Shown here: piece by piece, positions 18,475-27,507 of the stretch
How the letters are laid out: each line of letters begins with the position of its first letter
How positions within the stretch are numbered: the first letter of the stretch is position 1
Notes under the pieces: model-generated
What the model was told of the DNA's origin: nothing
The model's database searches: none
The model's input: the letters and a program-made list of their open reading frames with translations, nothing else
From: Leptospirillum sp.
GTDB lineage: Bacteria; Nitrospirota; Leptospirillia; Leptospirillales; Leptospirillaceae
NCBI GenBank assembly: GCA_027315205.1
Contig: DAHUYM010000003.1
Span: 1 to 64,000, forward strand
DNA: 64,000 nt
Direction: 5' to 3'
Position numbers and translations under genes: made by a program

Positions 18475-19829
18475 CAGGTTTCGTCTTGGGGAGTGTGGAT
18501 CACGGGCAGGCCCCGGACCATACCGATAATGGCTCTCAACTCAGCGTGCAGCTGTTTCAAGGATTTCTGGAGTTCTTCGACCCAGATCTTGTCGGTTTCC
18601 GGAAGAGATTCGAAGTTCGGGGAATGGCGGATCGGAACGATGTCGATTTCTTCGAGGACGGTATTCATTTCAATGGCGCTGTTTTTGAGTTCATCGAGTT
18701 TTGCCAGGGCTTTGGCCACGGTCGGATCCTTTAGGACCTCTTCGCGTGCTTTCAAGTCCAGGATCAGGATCTCGACCTGATCAGTCCACTCGGAAAATCG
18801 TTCGCGCGTCTCCCGGGTCTTTTCTTCTTTGCCGAGATCCGGCTGCTTTTGAATCCCTGCGCGAGGGAGGCTTTCGATGTCTTTTTCAAGAGCCCGGTCC
18901 AATGTTTGAAGTCGTGAAATAAGGGTCGACTTGTTCTCCTCCGAGACAACGGGGAGGTCGTCATTCGAGCCTGAGGGAGTCGCCATTCCTTCCTTTTCGG
19001 CGGAAAAGGTCAGCCCTTTGGAATCGTCCTTCGATTTTCCCTTGTCCGGCGACAGGGCCTCGGAGAGTTTCCTGAACGAATGGGAAAGCTTGTACGAATC
19101 CATGAATACGAGCCCGAACCCCAACAGAAGGACGATCCCCGAGACCAGTCCGAGGATGATTTTCTGGCTCATTTCCGGCAATGGCCAGAATCCCCAGACC
19201 GAAGTCTTCAGATAGTCCGGAAGAAAAGACGGTACGGGGACGAAGGCGACCATGTGCCCCAAGATTTCCGAATCGAACCCGTGGCATTGTGCGCAGGACG
19301 GCGTGTTCGGAATCGGAAGAGACCATACGGCGATTCCTCCGACCGGCTGGATGGGCGTCAGCTGGCCTTCCCGGTTCGTCAGGACGTGATGTTCTCCCTT
19401 CAGGGAGGACATCTGGGCGATCTGGTCGGCCAGCCTCTCGGGAATGGAAGAGGGTGGCCAGGGAAAGATGAGGGGGCCGTGGGGCGACCTGAACCATTCC
19501 TTGGGGACCGGCGAGATCGTCTGCATTTTTTCGAGAGTCCGGGAATTCCTGTACGACGGCTTTCGAGAGGCGTCCAGGAGGACGATCTTGCCGCCCATTC
19601 CCCTTCCGATGCCGCGGACCTGGCTTGGAAAGGATTCTGGCATTCTCGATTCCATCAGGACTTCCAGGAGATTCAAGGACGCCAGGTCCAGTTGTCGGGC
19701 TTTCCTGAGGGCCGTGGTTTCGGCGGACATCATCAGGAAAAAAAGGAAAAGGACACCGAGCAGGAAGGCCCCCGTACCAGCCAGGAACAGACGGGAAAGT
19801 GTGAACAATGGGGGCTTCCGTTTGGCCAT
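18474..19829 (-). CDS. two-helix membrane protein with one periplasmic c-heme site, sensor-like
   Basis: A 451-residue inner-membrane protein of unrecognised family. TM1 spans about 13-34 and TM2 about 222-243. The loop between them (about 35-215) should be periplasmic and carries one c-type heme motif, CAQCH at 179-183, preceded by VWSLPIPNTP, a pattern seen in periplasmic heme sensor domains. The cytoplasmic part (245-451) is charged and probably coiled-coil, with no kinase, HAMP, GGDEF or methyl-accepting domain that I can see. The topology suggests a redox or gas sensor that signals through the coiled coil; this is inference. Its ATG overlaps the purS stop by one base (TGATG) and its stop overlaps the asparaginase ATG by one base, so it is embedded in the purine operon. 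Confidence 0.72.
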   Translation of the reverse strand: MAKRKPPLFTLSRLFLAGTGAFLLGVLFLFFLMMSAETTALRKARQLDLASLNLLEVLMESRMPESFPSQVRGIGRGMGGKIVLLDASRKPSYRNSRTLEKMQTISPVPKEWFRSPHGPLIFPWPPSSIPERLADQIAQMSSLKGEHHVLTNREGQLTPIQPVGGIAVWSLPIPNTPSCAQCHGFDSEILGHMVAFVPVPSFLPDYLKTSVWGFWPLPEMSQKIILGLVSGIVLLLGFGLVFMDSYKLSHSFRKLSEALSPDKGKSKDDSKGLTFSAEKEGMATPSGSNDDLPVVSEENKSTLISRLQTLDRALEKDIESLPRAGIQKQPDLGKEEKTRETRERFSEWTDQVEILILDLKAREEVLKDPTVAKALAKLDELKNSAIEMNTVLEEIDIVPIRHSPNFESLPETDKIWVEELQKSLKQLHAELRAIIGMVRGLPVIHTPQDET

Positions 19830-20125
19830 CACACGCTCATGGGTTGTTGTCGGACGGGTTCGATTCCCTGGATTTCGTAGTTTTCGACAAGGGGATTGGC
19901 AAGGATCCTGTCGCACCATAGACGGACCTTTTCTTCCGTATCTTCCGACGATGGAAGGAAAATTTCAATGATTTTCCCGATCCGGATCGTAAAGACGTCG
20001 TTCTCGCCCATGTCGTGCAGGGCCTGGCATACCGCTTGTCCCTGGGGGTCAAGTATCCCTTCGCGGATCCGTACGAGGACCGTGACTTTGGTCAGGGAAC
20101 GGGAAGCTTCAGAATTCTGGGTCAT
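19829..20125 (-). CDS. purS: phosphoribosylformylglycinamidine synthase subunit PurS
   Basis: Small subunit of the PurS-PurQ-PurL FGAM synthase complex, 98 residues including an extra N-terminal tail of about 12 (family about 80-85). The start of the fold, KVTVLVRIREGILDPQGQAV, and the segment VFTIRIGKIIEI are typical. The ATG at 20125 has AGGAGA ten bases upstream and overlaps the end of purC by 17 bases. purQ and purL, which normally follow, are absent here; instead the c-heme membrane protein gene follows with a one-base overlap. Confidence 0.92.
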   Translation of the reverse strand: MTQNSEASRSLTKVTVLVRIREGILDPQGQAVCQALHDMGENDVFTIRIGKIIEIFLPSSEDTEEKVRLWCDRILANPLVENYEIQGIEPVRQQPMSV

Positions 20126-20843
20126 GTCCAACGACTCTCCTGAAAAGTTCGAGATAATGTTCTTCCACTTGGCCAAGATCCTGCCGGAACCGGTCCTTGT
20201 CCATCTTGTCCAATGTTTTTGAGTCCCAGAAACGGCACGTGTCTGCGCTGATTTCATCTCCAAGGCAGACTTTGCCGGATTCCCCGACACCGAATTCGAG
20301 CTTCATGTCGACCAAAAGGATATCCTTCCCGGCGAAAAAAGGAACCAGAACGTCGTTTGTTTTCCGCGCCAGGCGTTCCACTTCCGCAAGGACTGCATGG
20401 GAGGCGAGCCGGAGAACATCGATATGATCCCTGTTGACGATGGGATCCCCGAGGTCGTCCCGTTTGTAATACCATTCGAGGACGGGATGAAGGAGCTCCG
20501 TCCCTTCGTTCAAACCCAGACGCTTTACGAGGGATCCCGCGACGCGGTTTCTCACCACGACTTCCAGGGGAACCATTTTCAGCCGGCGTATCTTCATTGC
20601 GTTTGGTGCAACCCTTCCGAGAAAATGCGTCGGTATCCCCTTGTTTTCGAGCATGGGAAAAAGCGTCGAAGAGAATTGGCAATTGATTGGGCCTTTGTGA
20701 AGAATCGTGCCCTTTTTGAGGGCATTGAACGCCGTAGCGTCATCCTTGAAAGACTGGACGAAGGACTCGCTTTCGCCTGTCTCATAGAGAATCTTGGCCT
20801 TGCCTTCGTAAATACGGGTCCATTCCACGTGGGAACTCCTCAT
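20109..20843 (-). CDS. purC: SAICAR synthetase
   Basis: Phosphoribosylaminoimidazole-succinocarboxamide synthase, 244 residues, joining CAIR and aspartate using ATP. The nucleotide-binding start IYEGKAKILYETGE is clear, and the SAICAR signature appears as DMKLEFGV. The ATG at 20843 lies two codons after a GTG that could also start the gene. Neither has a good ribosome site, so translation may depend on coupling with purB, whose stop is about 28 bases upstream. Confidence 0.95.
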   Translation of the reverse strand: MRSSHVEWTRIYEGKAKILYETGESESFVQSFKDDATAFNALKKGTILHKGPINCQFSSTLFPMLENKGIPTHFLGRVAPNAMKIRRLKMVPLEVVVRNRVAGSLVKRLGLNEGTELLHPVLEWYYKRDDLGDPIVNRDHIDVLRLASHAVLAEVERLARKTNDVLVPFFAGKDILLVDMKLEFGVGESGKVCLGDEISADTCRFWDSKTLDKMDKDRFRQDLGQVEEHYLELFRRVVGHDPEF

Positions 20844-20870
20844 GGTCACGCCGGTCGGGTTTTAGCCCTT

Positions 20871-22172
20871 TTACTCTCCGAGGACCCTTTTGTACAGGGC
20901 GTCGATATTGTGCATGTATTGCTCCGGGTCGAAAGCTTTCTCCAATACGGAGGATACGAGTCCGTCCGGAAAATCGGGATGACGCGCGAGAGTTTCCCTG
21001 AAACTTCCTTCCCCGCTCCACGTCTGCATGGCCGCGTCCTGAACGATCTTGTAGGCTTTTTCCCGCGAGAGTCCGGTTTTGACCAGGGCCAGAAGGACCG
21101 ACTGGGAATACACGAGCCCCCCGGTGAGGTCGAGATTCGATCTCATCCGTTCCGGGTAAACGACGAGATTTTCCAGGATCTCTCCGAGTCGGTCCAGCAT
21201 GTAGTCGAGAAGCTGGAACGAATCCGGGAGAATGACCCGTTCGACGGACGAATGGCTGATATCCCTCTCGTGCCAAAGGGCGACATTCTCGAAAGCGGCC
21301 TGTGCATAGGATCTGAGGAGTCGGGCCAATCCCGAGATGTTCTCCGTTCCGATAGGATTCCGCTTGTGGGGCATTGCGGAAGACCCTTTTTGACCTTTTC
21401 GGAAGGGTTCTTCCACTTCATGAACTTCCGTTCTCTGAAGGTGCCGGATCTCGACCGCGATTTTTTCAAGGGTCGTACCGATCAGGGCGAGCATGGAAAT
21501 AAGTTCCGCGTGGCGGTCCCTCGAAACGACCTGGGTCGCCATGTCCTCCGGTTTCAACCCCAGGCTTTCGAGGATGTCGGACTCGATATCGGGTGCGATA
21601 TGAACGGCCGTGCCCATGGCCCCGGACATTTTTCCCACCCTCATGTTTTCCCGGGCCTGCTTCAGGCGTCCTGTATGTCTCTGGAATTCCGAGTGCCATG
21701 CCAGAAACTTGACTCCGAACACAATCGGTTCTCCGTGGATTCCATGTGAACGGCCGACCATGAGCGTCTTTCGATGCTCGAGCGCTTTGATCCGGAGGAT
21801 TTCCATGAACCGTTCCATATCCTTGTAGATAAGATCCACGGCATCAAGAAGAACCAGGCTTTGAGCGGTATCGACCAGGTCCTGGCTCGTCATTCCGAAG
21901 TGGAGGATCGCACGGGCTTCCTGCGGCAATTTTTCGGAGACCATCGTCAAAAAAGCGATGACATCGTGACGTGTCTCCTCTTCGATCTCTTCCATCCTCC
22001 GGATATCCGGCTCGACTTTTGAATCCAGGAACAATCGGGCGTTTTCCGGTTCGACGATGCCCTGTCGTGCAAGCACCCTGGTCGCGGCTTTTTCGACCTC
22101 CAGCCAGACATCGAGGCGATGACTGGGGGCGAACAGCTCCTTCATCCTTTTGCGGGCATAGCGGTCGATCAT
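20871..22172 (-). CDS. purB: adenylosuccinate lyase
   Basis: Fumarase/aspartase-family lyase of 433 residues acting twice in purine synthesis: SAICAR to AICAR and adenylosuccinate to AMP. The family signature GSSAMPHKRNP is near residue 265. The opening MIDRYARKRMKELF and the TSQDLVDT segment with its active-site region are typical. It precedes purC and follows the 178-residue unknown gene by 35 bases. Confidence 0.96.
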   Translation of the reverse strand: MIDRYARKRMKELFAPSHRLDVWLEVEKAATRVLARQGIVEPENARLFLDSKVEPDIRRMEEIEEETRHDVIAFLTMVSEKLPQEARAILHFGMTSQDLVDTAQSLVLLDAVDLIYKDMERFMEILRIKALEHRKTLMVGRSHGIHGEPIVFGVKFLAWHSEFQRHTGRLKQARENMRVGKMSGAMGTAVHIAPDIESDILESLGLKPEDMATQVVSRDRHAELISMLALIGTTLEKIAVEIRHLQRTEVHEVEEPFRKGQKGSSAMPHKRNPIGTENISGLARLLRSYAQAAFENVALWHERDISHSSVERVILPDSFQLLDYMLDRLGEILENLVVYPERMRSNLDLTGGLVYSQSVLLALVKTGLSREKAYKIVQDAAMQTWSGEGSFRETLARHPDFPDGLVSSVLEKAFDPEQYMHNIDALYKRVLGE

Positions 22173-22207
22173 GAGTATGTCTTCTCCGTTCCCCGGTTAC
22201 GTCCCCC

Positions 22208-22744
22208 CTAAAGGGACGTCCGGACGACATTCGGATGGGTGGTGGCTCCGGACGGATTTCGGATCAGGCATGAAGCAGGGATGTCCGAAGGATCCGAGAT
22301 ATGAAACATATTGCCACCCGGTCGGGTTTTCGGTGTATCGAGTTCTTTCAAAAGCTCCGGAGTCAGCGTCGTACAATCGATGATGACGCGTTCGCTTTTA
22401 AGATTGGAAACGATTTCCTGAAGCTTTCCGGACAAGCCGGCAATTCGGGATGGATGGTAGGGTACGATAAGAAAGCCGTTCGCAAGCGGCGGGCGTGATG
22501 GAAAAAATAGAAAAGATTCGGGAAAATCCGTCCCGGTCCTGTAAAAGGTTTTCAGGCTCCGGGTGAGAATGCCCGAGTACCAGAGGTCCAGCCAACCCAG
22601 AATTCCGTTCAGGACCGACCGGGTGCAGTCGAGAAAATAGATTCGGAGCGGATTGGGTTCCCCGAATAGCCCCCCTTCCCAGACCGGAAGAGAGTCGGCG
22701 GGTTGATCCCGGGTCGCGGCCGAAATCGAATCATCCGGTTTCAT
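22208..22744 (-). CDS. unknown protein, 178 residues, between nusB and purB
   Basis: I do not recognise this protein. It has no signal peptide or convincing membrane helix. The centre has an aromatic stretch (IYFLDCTRSVLNGILGWLDLWY) and the rest alternates short beta-like segments with Pro-rich loops. The ATG at 22744 has GGGGGGAA about five bases upstream and overlaps the end of nusB by 14 bases, which argues for genuine coupled translation. An in-frame ATG at 22777 would lie deeper inside nusB. Confidence 0.6.
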   Translation of the reverse strand: MKPDDSISAATRDQPADSLPVWEGGLFGEPNPLRIYFLDCTRSVLNGILGWLDLWYSGILTRSLKTFYRTGTDFPESFLFFPSRPPLANGFLIVPYHPSRIAGLSGKLQEIVSNLKSERVIIDCTTLTPELLKELDTPKTRPGGNMFHISDPSDIPASCLIRNPSGATTHPNVVRTSL

Positions 22745-23252
22745 CGTTTTCCCCCCGATTGTTGAGGGTGACTTCAAGCCCTTCCGGAGCCCCTACGGAC
22801 ACTTTTCCGGGATTCAATCGAACCCCGACCTGGTGGAGGATCCCGTTTATAAAAGAAACCGCCTCGGGATCCGAGAATTGGTGGGCCAATTCCAGCGATT
22901 CGTCAATGCTGACCCTGAACGGAATCGTTTCCTCATAGAGAATTTCATACGTTCCGATCCGGAGGATATTCCTGTCGACACGGCTCATCCGCTCCAGGGA
23001 CCACTGGGACGACAGCGAACGAATCACTTCATCGATATGGGGCTTTTGTTCCTGAATTCCCTGCCATAGGCGATTCCGGAGGTCCCCGCTCTGGTCAGGC
23101 ACCTGGCGATCGTGTGGAAAAGGGGCGTGTTCGTTTTTCCGTCCGGGAAGGTACTCATCCGCATAAAGGGCTTGGAGGACATCGATCCTTGCCTTTCGGA
23201 ACTGCTTTCGGCGTTCGATCTGCCGGTCCCGTCTCTCCGGACGGTCGGTCAT
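22731..23252 (-). CDS. nusB: transcription antitermination factor NusB
   Basis: All-helical RNA-binding factor, 173 residues, which binds boxA RNA with NusE (S10) during rRNA antitermination. The N-terminus is basic (RRDRQIERRKQFRKARIDVLQALYA), and the C-terminal half has the typical RVDRNILRIGTYEILY and IDESLELAHQFSD segments followed by FINGILH. The ATG at 23252 has AAGGGGAG six bases upstream and overlaps the ribH stop as ATGA. The ribH-nusB order is common in bacteria. Confidence 0.95.
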   Translation of the reverse strand: MTDRPERRDRQIERRKQFRKARIDVLQALYADEYLPGRKNEHAPFPHDRQVPDQSGDLRNRLWQGIQEQKPHIDEVIRSLSSQWSLERMSRVDRNILRIGTYEILYEETIPFRVSIDESLELAHQFSDPEAVSFINGILHQVGVRLNPGKVSVGAPEGLEVTLNNRGENDETG

Positions 23253-23740
23253 CTCGAGCTCCCCTTGGAATAGGCCCTGAAAAGGCACGCCATACGGAGA
23301 GCCGTCTCGCCGGCTTCATGGCCTTTATGGCCTGCGATCCCCCCCACCCGGTCCAGCGCCTGTTTCAGGCTGTCGACCGTCAGGATTCCGAAAACGACGG
23401 GAATGCCGTGGAGCTGGCTTTGCCGTACGATGCCTTCCGTGGCACCCTGGACGACGGCGTCGTAGTGCCCCGTTTCGCCTCGTATGACACATCCGAGAGC
23501 GATGGCCGCTCCGTAGGAAGAATCCGGAAGAAGAAGGGAGAGCGTCTCGGGAATCTCGAGCGCGCCCGGGACGCGGACTATATCCGTTCGATCGACGGGT
23601 GGATCGGCGGATGCGAGAGTTTCCATGCATCCTGACAGGAGCCGTTCCGTGATCAACGCGTTGAATTCGCTCATGACGACAAGGATCTTCAGCGGATCGT
23701 CTCTACGGGATGGCTTGGCAGTGAGGTTTCGGATCTCCAA
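23249..23740 (-). CDS. ribH: 6,7-dimethyl-8-ribityllumazine synthase
   Basis: Lumazine synthase, 163 residues, condensing the RibBA product 3,4-dihydroxy-2-butanone 4-phosphate with the ribityl pyrimidine. Family segments are SEFNALIT, VPGALEIP, GCVIRGETGHYD with the catalytic His, and FGILTVDSLKQA. The start is a TTG at 23740 with AAGGA five bases upstream, giving a family-typical N-terminus; the first in-frame ATG would remove the first strand. It begins 11 bases after the ribBA stop. Confidence 0.94.
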   Translation of the reverse strand: MEIRNLTAKPSRRDDPLKILVVMSEFNALITERLLSGCMETLASADPPVDRTDIVRVPGALEIPETLSLLLPDSSYGAAIALGCVIRGETGHYDAVVQGATEGIVRQSQLHGIPVVFGILTVDSLKQALDRVGGIAGHKGHEAGETALRMACLFRAYSKGSSR

Positions 23741-23751
23741 ACGAATCCTTG

Positions 23752-24954
23752 CTAGATTTTGCTCAGCAAATGGCCGAGCTTGTCTTTTTTGGTTTTCAGG
23801 TATTGCCTGTTTTTTTCCCTGGGTGCAATTTCCACTGGGACCCTGTCCACCATTTCGAGGCCGTATCCGGTGAGTCCGACGATCTTTCTGGGGTTGTTCG
23901 TCATAAGCCTCAACTTCCGGGCGCCCAGCTGGTAGAGGATCTGTGCGCCGATTCCGTAATCCCTGAGGTCGTCCTTGAACCCGAGCTTCAGGTTCGCCTC
24001 CACCGTATCGTATCCCTGGTCCTGGAGTTTGTAGGCCTTGATCTTGTTCGCCAAGCCTATCCCGCGGCCTTCCTGGTTCATGTACAGAAGAATCCCCGTT
24101 CCTTCTTTTTCGATCATCCGCATGGCCTCTCTCAGCTGGGGACCGCAATCGCAGCGATGGGAGTGAAAGACATCGCCGGTCAGGCAGCTGGAGTGGACCC
24201 TTACCAGGACAGGCTTCGAGGGGTCGATGGTGCCTTTCACGAGGGCCATATGGGGTCCCAGTCCCACCTTGTCCTCGAAAACGACCGTGCGGAAATCGCC
24301 GAATTCCGTCGGAAGTTCGGCTTCGGCGACCTGGTGCACCAGTTTTTCCCGGCGCATCCGGTACGCGATGAGGTCCCGGATCGTAGCGATGGGGATCTCG
24401 TGTTCCTCGGAGACTTTCTCGAGGTCCGGGAAACGGGCCATCGTGCCGTCTTCGTTCAGGATTTCGCAAATCACGCCGATCGGGATGATTCCGGCCAGGA
24501 CCGCGAGATCCACAGAGCCTTCGGTCTGTCCGGCCCTTTTCAGGACGCCGCCTTCCTTGGCGCGGATCGGAAAGATGTGCCCTGGGCGCACGAGGTCCGT
24601 GGACTTGGCATCGGGGTGGACAATGGTCTGGATCGTATGGGCACGGTCGAAGGCGGAAATCCCCGTCGAGATCCCATCCCGAGCATCGACGGAAATCGTG
24701 AAGTCCGTTCCGTACGAGGCTTCGTTGACCGTTGTCATGGGTTCAAGCCTCAGGGATTCCGCTTTTTCCTTCGTCAGGGTGACACAAATCAGGCCTCTCC
24801 CGTATTTTGCCATGAAGTTGATCGCCTCAGGCGTCGCGAATTGGCCCCCGATGACAAAATCTCCCTCGTTTTCCCGATCCTCGTCGTCGGTCAGGATGAT
24901 CATTTGTCCGTTCCGGATGCGTTCGATGGCATCTTCAATGGTGATTGTGGACAA
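23752..24954 (-). CDS. ribBA: bifunctional DHBP synthase / GTP cyclohydrolase II
   Basis: Two-domain riboflavin enzyme of 400 residues. The N-terminal RibB domain (about 1-205) has [11 protein letters not shown] and [13 protein letters not shown] and makes 3,4-dihydroxy-2-butanone 4-phosphate. The C-terminal RibA domain has the zinc-binding [17 protein letters not shown] and the GTP-binding NQEGRGIGL and opens the GTP ring. The start is a TTG at 24954 with AAAGGAG seven bases upstream, an excellent ribosome site. ribH and nusB follow; nadE lies 43 bases upstream. Confidence 0.96.
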   Translation of the reverse strand: MSTITIEDAIERIRNGQMIILTDDEDRENEGDFVIGGQFATPEAINFMAKYGRGLICVTLTKEKAESLRLEPMTTVNEASYGTDFTISVDARDGISTGISAFDRAHTIQTIVHPDAKSTDLVRPGHIFPIRAKEGGVLKRAGQTEGSVDLAVLAGIIPIGVICEILNEDGTMARFPDLEKVSEEHEIPIATIRDLIAYRMRREKLVHQVAEAELPTEFGDFRTVVFEDKVGLGPHMALVKGTIDPSKPVLVRVHSSCLTGDVFHSHRCDCGPQLREAMRMIEKEGTGILLYMNQEGRGIGLANKIKAYKLQDQGYDTVEANLKLGFKDDLRDYGIGAQILYQLGARKLRLMTNNPRKIVGLTGYGLEMVDRVPVEIAPREKNRQYLKTKKDKLGHLLSKI

Positions 24955-24997
24955 GAGGGAACTCCTTTGTTTCGGAATCCTTAGCTTCCGATAATCA

Positions 24998-26764
24998 TCA
25001 GATGTCTTTGAACCGGTTCGTGATCGGGACTCTCCAATCCTTTCCAAACGCTCTCATCGTGATCTTGACGCCGGGAGGCGACTGGCGCCTCTTGTACTCG
25101 CTTTTGTCGATCAGCCTGAGAACATTCGAAACCGTTCGAGGATCAAATCCTTTGGCGATGATTTCGTCGAACCCCTGATCGTCCTCGACATAGGATTCCA
25201 TGATCGGGTCGAGGATTTCATAGGGCGGCAAGGAATCGATATCCTTCTGGTTGGGACGAAGCTCCGCGGTCGGGGCTTTATCGATAATCCGGTCCGGTAT
25301 CGTGTCCGGTCTCCGGATGTTCAGGAAATCGGCGATGTCGTAGACCATGGTCTTCGGAACATCCTTCAATACCGCGAATCCTCCGGCCATATCTCCATAA
25401 AGGGTCTGGTACCCGACGCTCATCTCGCTCTTGTTTCCGGTCGTGAGGACCAGCCAGTGGAATTTGTTGGACAGGGCCATCATCAGGAGTCCGCGTATCC
25501 GGGACTGGAGATTCTCCTCAGTCGTATCCCGTTCGCGTCCTTCGAACAGCGGGGACAAGCATTGGAGAAACTGTTCGAAGATAGGGCCGATCGGGATGGT
25601 CTCCAACGGGATCCGAAGAGAGGATGTCAGTTTCAGGACGTCTTCGTAGCTTTCCTTTGAAGTATACATCGAAGGCATGAAAAGTCCGTGCACCTGTTCC
25701 GGGCCGAGGGCATCCGCAGCGACTGCAGCGACGATCGAGGAGTCGATGCCGCCGGAAAGGCCGATCAGGACATCCCGAAACTGATTTTTTCGGACGTAGT
25801 CCCGGACTCCGAGCACAAGCGCCTCATAGATTTCTTCCATCTTGCCCATGGGTTCGGAAAGAGCGCTTTTTCGAAGGGCAGTCTTTTCTTTTTCCGGGGA
25901 TCCGGCGCGTTGTGTCTCCTCGATGGACCATACGGAAAGCGAATCCGGATTCCAGTGCGTCGGCCCATAGGTTTGGCTCAACTTGTCCTTTCGTCGCCTG
26001 GGGTCGTGCAATCGAACCCTGAAGACGTGGTCCAGATCGATCTCGGTGAAGAGAAAGTCCTCCTGGAACGCCTTTCCGCGGCTTTCGATTCCGCCTTCGG
26101 GACTGATGACGAGGCTCTGCCCGTCGAAGACCAGCTCGTCCTGTCCGCCGACCATATTGACGTAGGCGATATAGCAGGCGTTATCCGCCGCCCGTGTTTT
26201 GAGCATCCCTTCGCGAACCTCGCGCTTTCCGGCATAGAAAGGGGAAGCGGAAAGATTGACGATACATTCGGCGTCCCCGAGCAGGGCTTGGGTGTAGAGC
26301 GGACCTTTGGGATACCAGATGTCTTCGCAGATGTTGATGCCGATCCGCATCGACCGATAATGGATGACCGGAGAATCGGTTCCTTCCTGGAAATACCGGT
26401 TCTCGTCGAAGACCCCGTAATTGGGAAGGTACTGTTTCCGGTAGACACCCTGGATCTTGCCTGCGTAAAGGACGGCCGCGGCATTGTAGATATCGTCTCT
26501 CTTGTCGACGAATCCCACCATCACGAGAATGTCCGGAGCGAAGGAAACGAGCTCGTATAGCGCTTTCAGGTTTTTCTCGATAAAGGTGGGCTTCAGAAGG
26601 AGGTCCTCCGGCGGATACCCCGTGAGAGCCAGTTCCGGAAACGCGATGATGTCCGCGTGTTCGGAGCGGGCATGCTGGATCATGTCCCGTATGTGGGAAA
26701 GATTACCGTCGATGTCGCCGACCGTAGGGTTCATCTGCCCCAATCCCAGCTTGAGCTTTCTCAT
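24998..26764 (-). CDS. nadE: glutamine-dependent NAD+ synthetase
   Basis: Last step of NAD synthesis, 588 residues. The N-terminal nitrilase-like glutaminase domain (about 1-265) keeps the Glu-Lys-Cys triad: Glu in [10 protein letters not shown], Lys in YRKQYLPN and Cys in [10 protein letters not shown]. The C-terminal synthetase domain has the PP-loop LSGGIDSSI near residue 339 and the NKSEMSVGY segment. The ATG at 26764 overlaps the stop of the thioredoxin-like gene as ATGA. Confidence 0.96.
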   Translation of the reverse strand: MRKLKLGLGQMNPTVGDIDGNLSHIRDMIQHARSEHADIIAFPELALTGYPPEDLLLKPTFIEKNLKALYELVSFAPDILVMVGFVDKRDDIYNAAAVLYAGKIQGVYRKQYLPNYGVFDENRYFQEGTDSPVIHYRSMRIGINICEDIWYPKGPLYTQALLGDAECIVNLSASPFYAGKREVREGMLKTRAADNACYIAYVNMVGGQDELVFDGQSLVISPEGGIESRGKAFQEDFLFTEIDLDHVFRVRLHDPRRRKDKLSQTYGPTHWNPDSLSVWSIEETQRAGSPEKEKTALRKSALSEPMGKMEEIYEALVLGVRDYVRKNQFRDVLIGLSGGIDSSIVAAVAADALGPEQVHGLFMPSMYTSKESYEDVLKLTSSLRIPLETIPIGPIFEQFLQCLSPLFEGRERDTTEENLQSRIRGLLMMALSNKFHWLVLTTGNKSEMSVGYQTLYGDMAGGFAVLKDVPKTMVYDIADFLNIRRPDTIPDRIIDKAPTAELRPNQKDIDSLPPYEILDPIMESYVEDDQGFDEIIAKGFDPRTVSNVLRLIDKSEYKRRQSPPGVKITMRAFGKDWRVPITNRFKDI

Positions 26765-27378
26765 TGGATCGTTTCCCGGGGGGTGGAAGGAATGGATTTC
26801 TCCGTCGCCTTCGGCAACAGGGACCCCATGAGCTTCAAGGCTTCGGGACTTTCCCAGTTTCTCGGACCTGACGCTTTGCCGATGAGGTAGCCGTCGGGAT
26901 CGATCAGGTAGGTCTGAGGGAGTCCGAGACCGAAATACCTGTCATCAACCTTCCCGTTCCTGCCCGTCAGAACCAGATAATCGATCGGAACTTTTTTCAT
27001 GAACGCATGGATGCGTCCGATGTTGTGATCCATCGCGATACTGGCGAGGACGAAGGGCATCCCGGACATTTTTTGGCTGAGAACGTTCAGGGTGGGAATT
27101 TCCTTCCGGCAGGGCACACACCATGTCGCCCAGAAATTCAGGAGGACCAGGCGGCCCCGGTAGTCCGAAAGGCTGACAGTCTTTCCCGAAAGGTCCGGGA
27201 TGGAAAAGTTTGGCGCTTTCTCCCGGTCGTCGAAGAGAATGAAACCCATTTTTTTGAAAAGGCTTTTCTGGAGATTCACCGGCACTTCCGATCCCCACGA
27301 GACGACAGGGAACGGCACAGCAGAAAGAAGTAAAACCATGACCCAGAAGAGGATAGATGCTGATCCGGTTTTTCGCAT
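26761..27378 (-). CDS. TlpA/ResA-like exported thioredoxin
   Basis: Periplasmic thiol-disulfide oxidoreductase, 205 residues. An N-terminal hydrophobic segment (about 8-27) is a signal peptide or anchor. The thioredoxin fold has the active site WCVPC in LNFWATWCVPCRKE, and the cis-proline region reads LPQTYLID. Such proteins often keep cysteines reduced for cytochrome c maturation. AGGA lies seven bases before the ATG at 27378. It heads the nadE-rib-pur run and has a plausible promoter upstream. Confidence 0.9.
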   Translation of the reverse strand: MRKTGSASILFWVMVLLLSAVPFPVVSWGSEVPVNLQKSLFKKMGFILFDDREKAPNFSIPDLSGKTVSLSDYRGRLVLLNFWATWCVPCRKEIPTLNVLSQKMSGMPFVLASIAMDHNIGRIHAFMKKVPIDYLVLTGRNGKVDDRYFGLGLPQTYLIDPDGYLIGKASGPRNWESPEALKLMGSLLPKATEKSIPSTPRETIQ

Positions 27379-27464
27379 TTGGTTTTCCTAAATTTTCCTG
27401 TCAAACGATGATGTTCGGCATTTCAAGAGTATTCATTTATCGCTTCCAGATCCTTCTTATATTA

Positions 27465-27493
27465 ATGATACACAAGGATCGGCACCGAACCAA
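27465..27493 (-). promoter_or_regulatory. putative promoter of the tlpA-like/nadE/rib/pur run
   Basis: On the minus strand, TTGGTT (27493-27488) and TATCAT (27470-27465) are 17 bases apart. The -10 matches in five of six positions; the -35 only in three. It lies in the 129-base gap behind rlmB, about 90 bases before the ATG at 27378. Confidence 0.4.
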
Positions 27494-27507
27494 GCAAATA
27501 TGGGGGC

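Noticed and set aside
20843-20880. Attenuator or riboswitch between purB and purC
   Set aside because: The gap is only about 28 bases with a three-pair GGG/CCC hairpin; too short for a real element.
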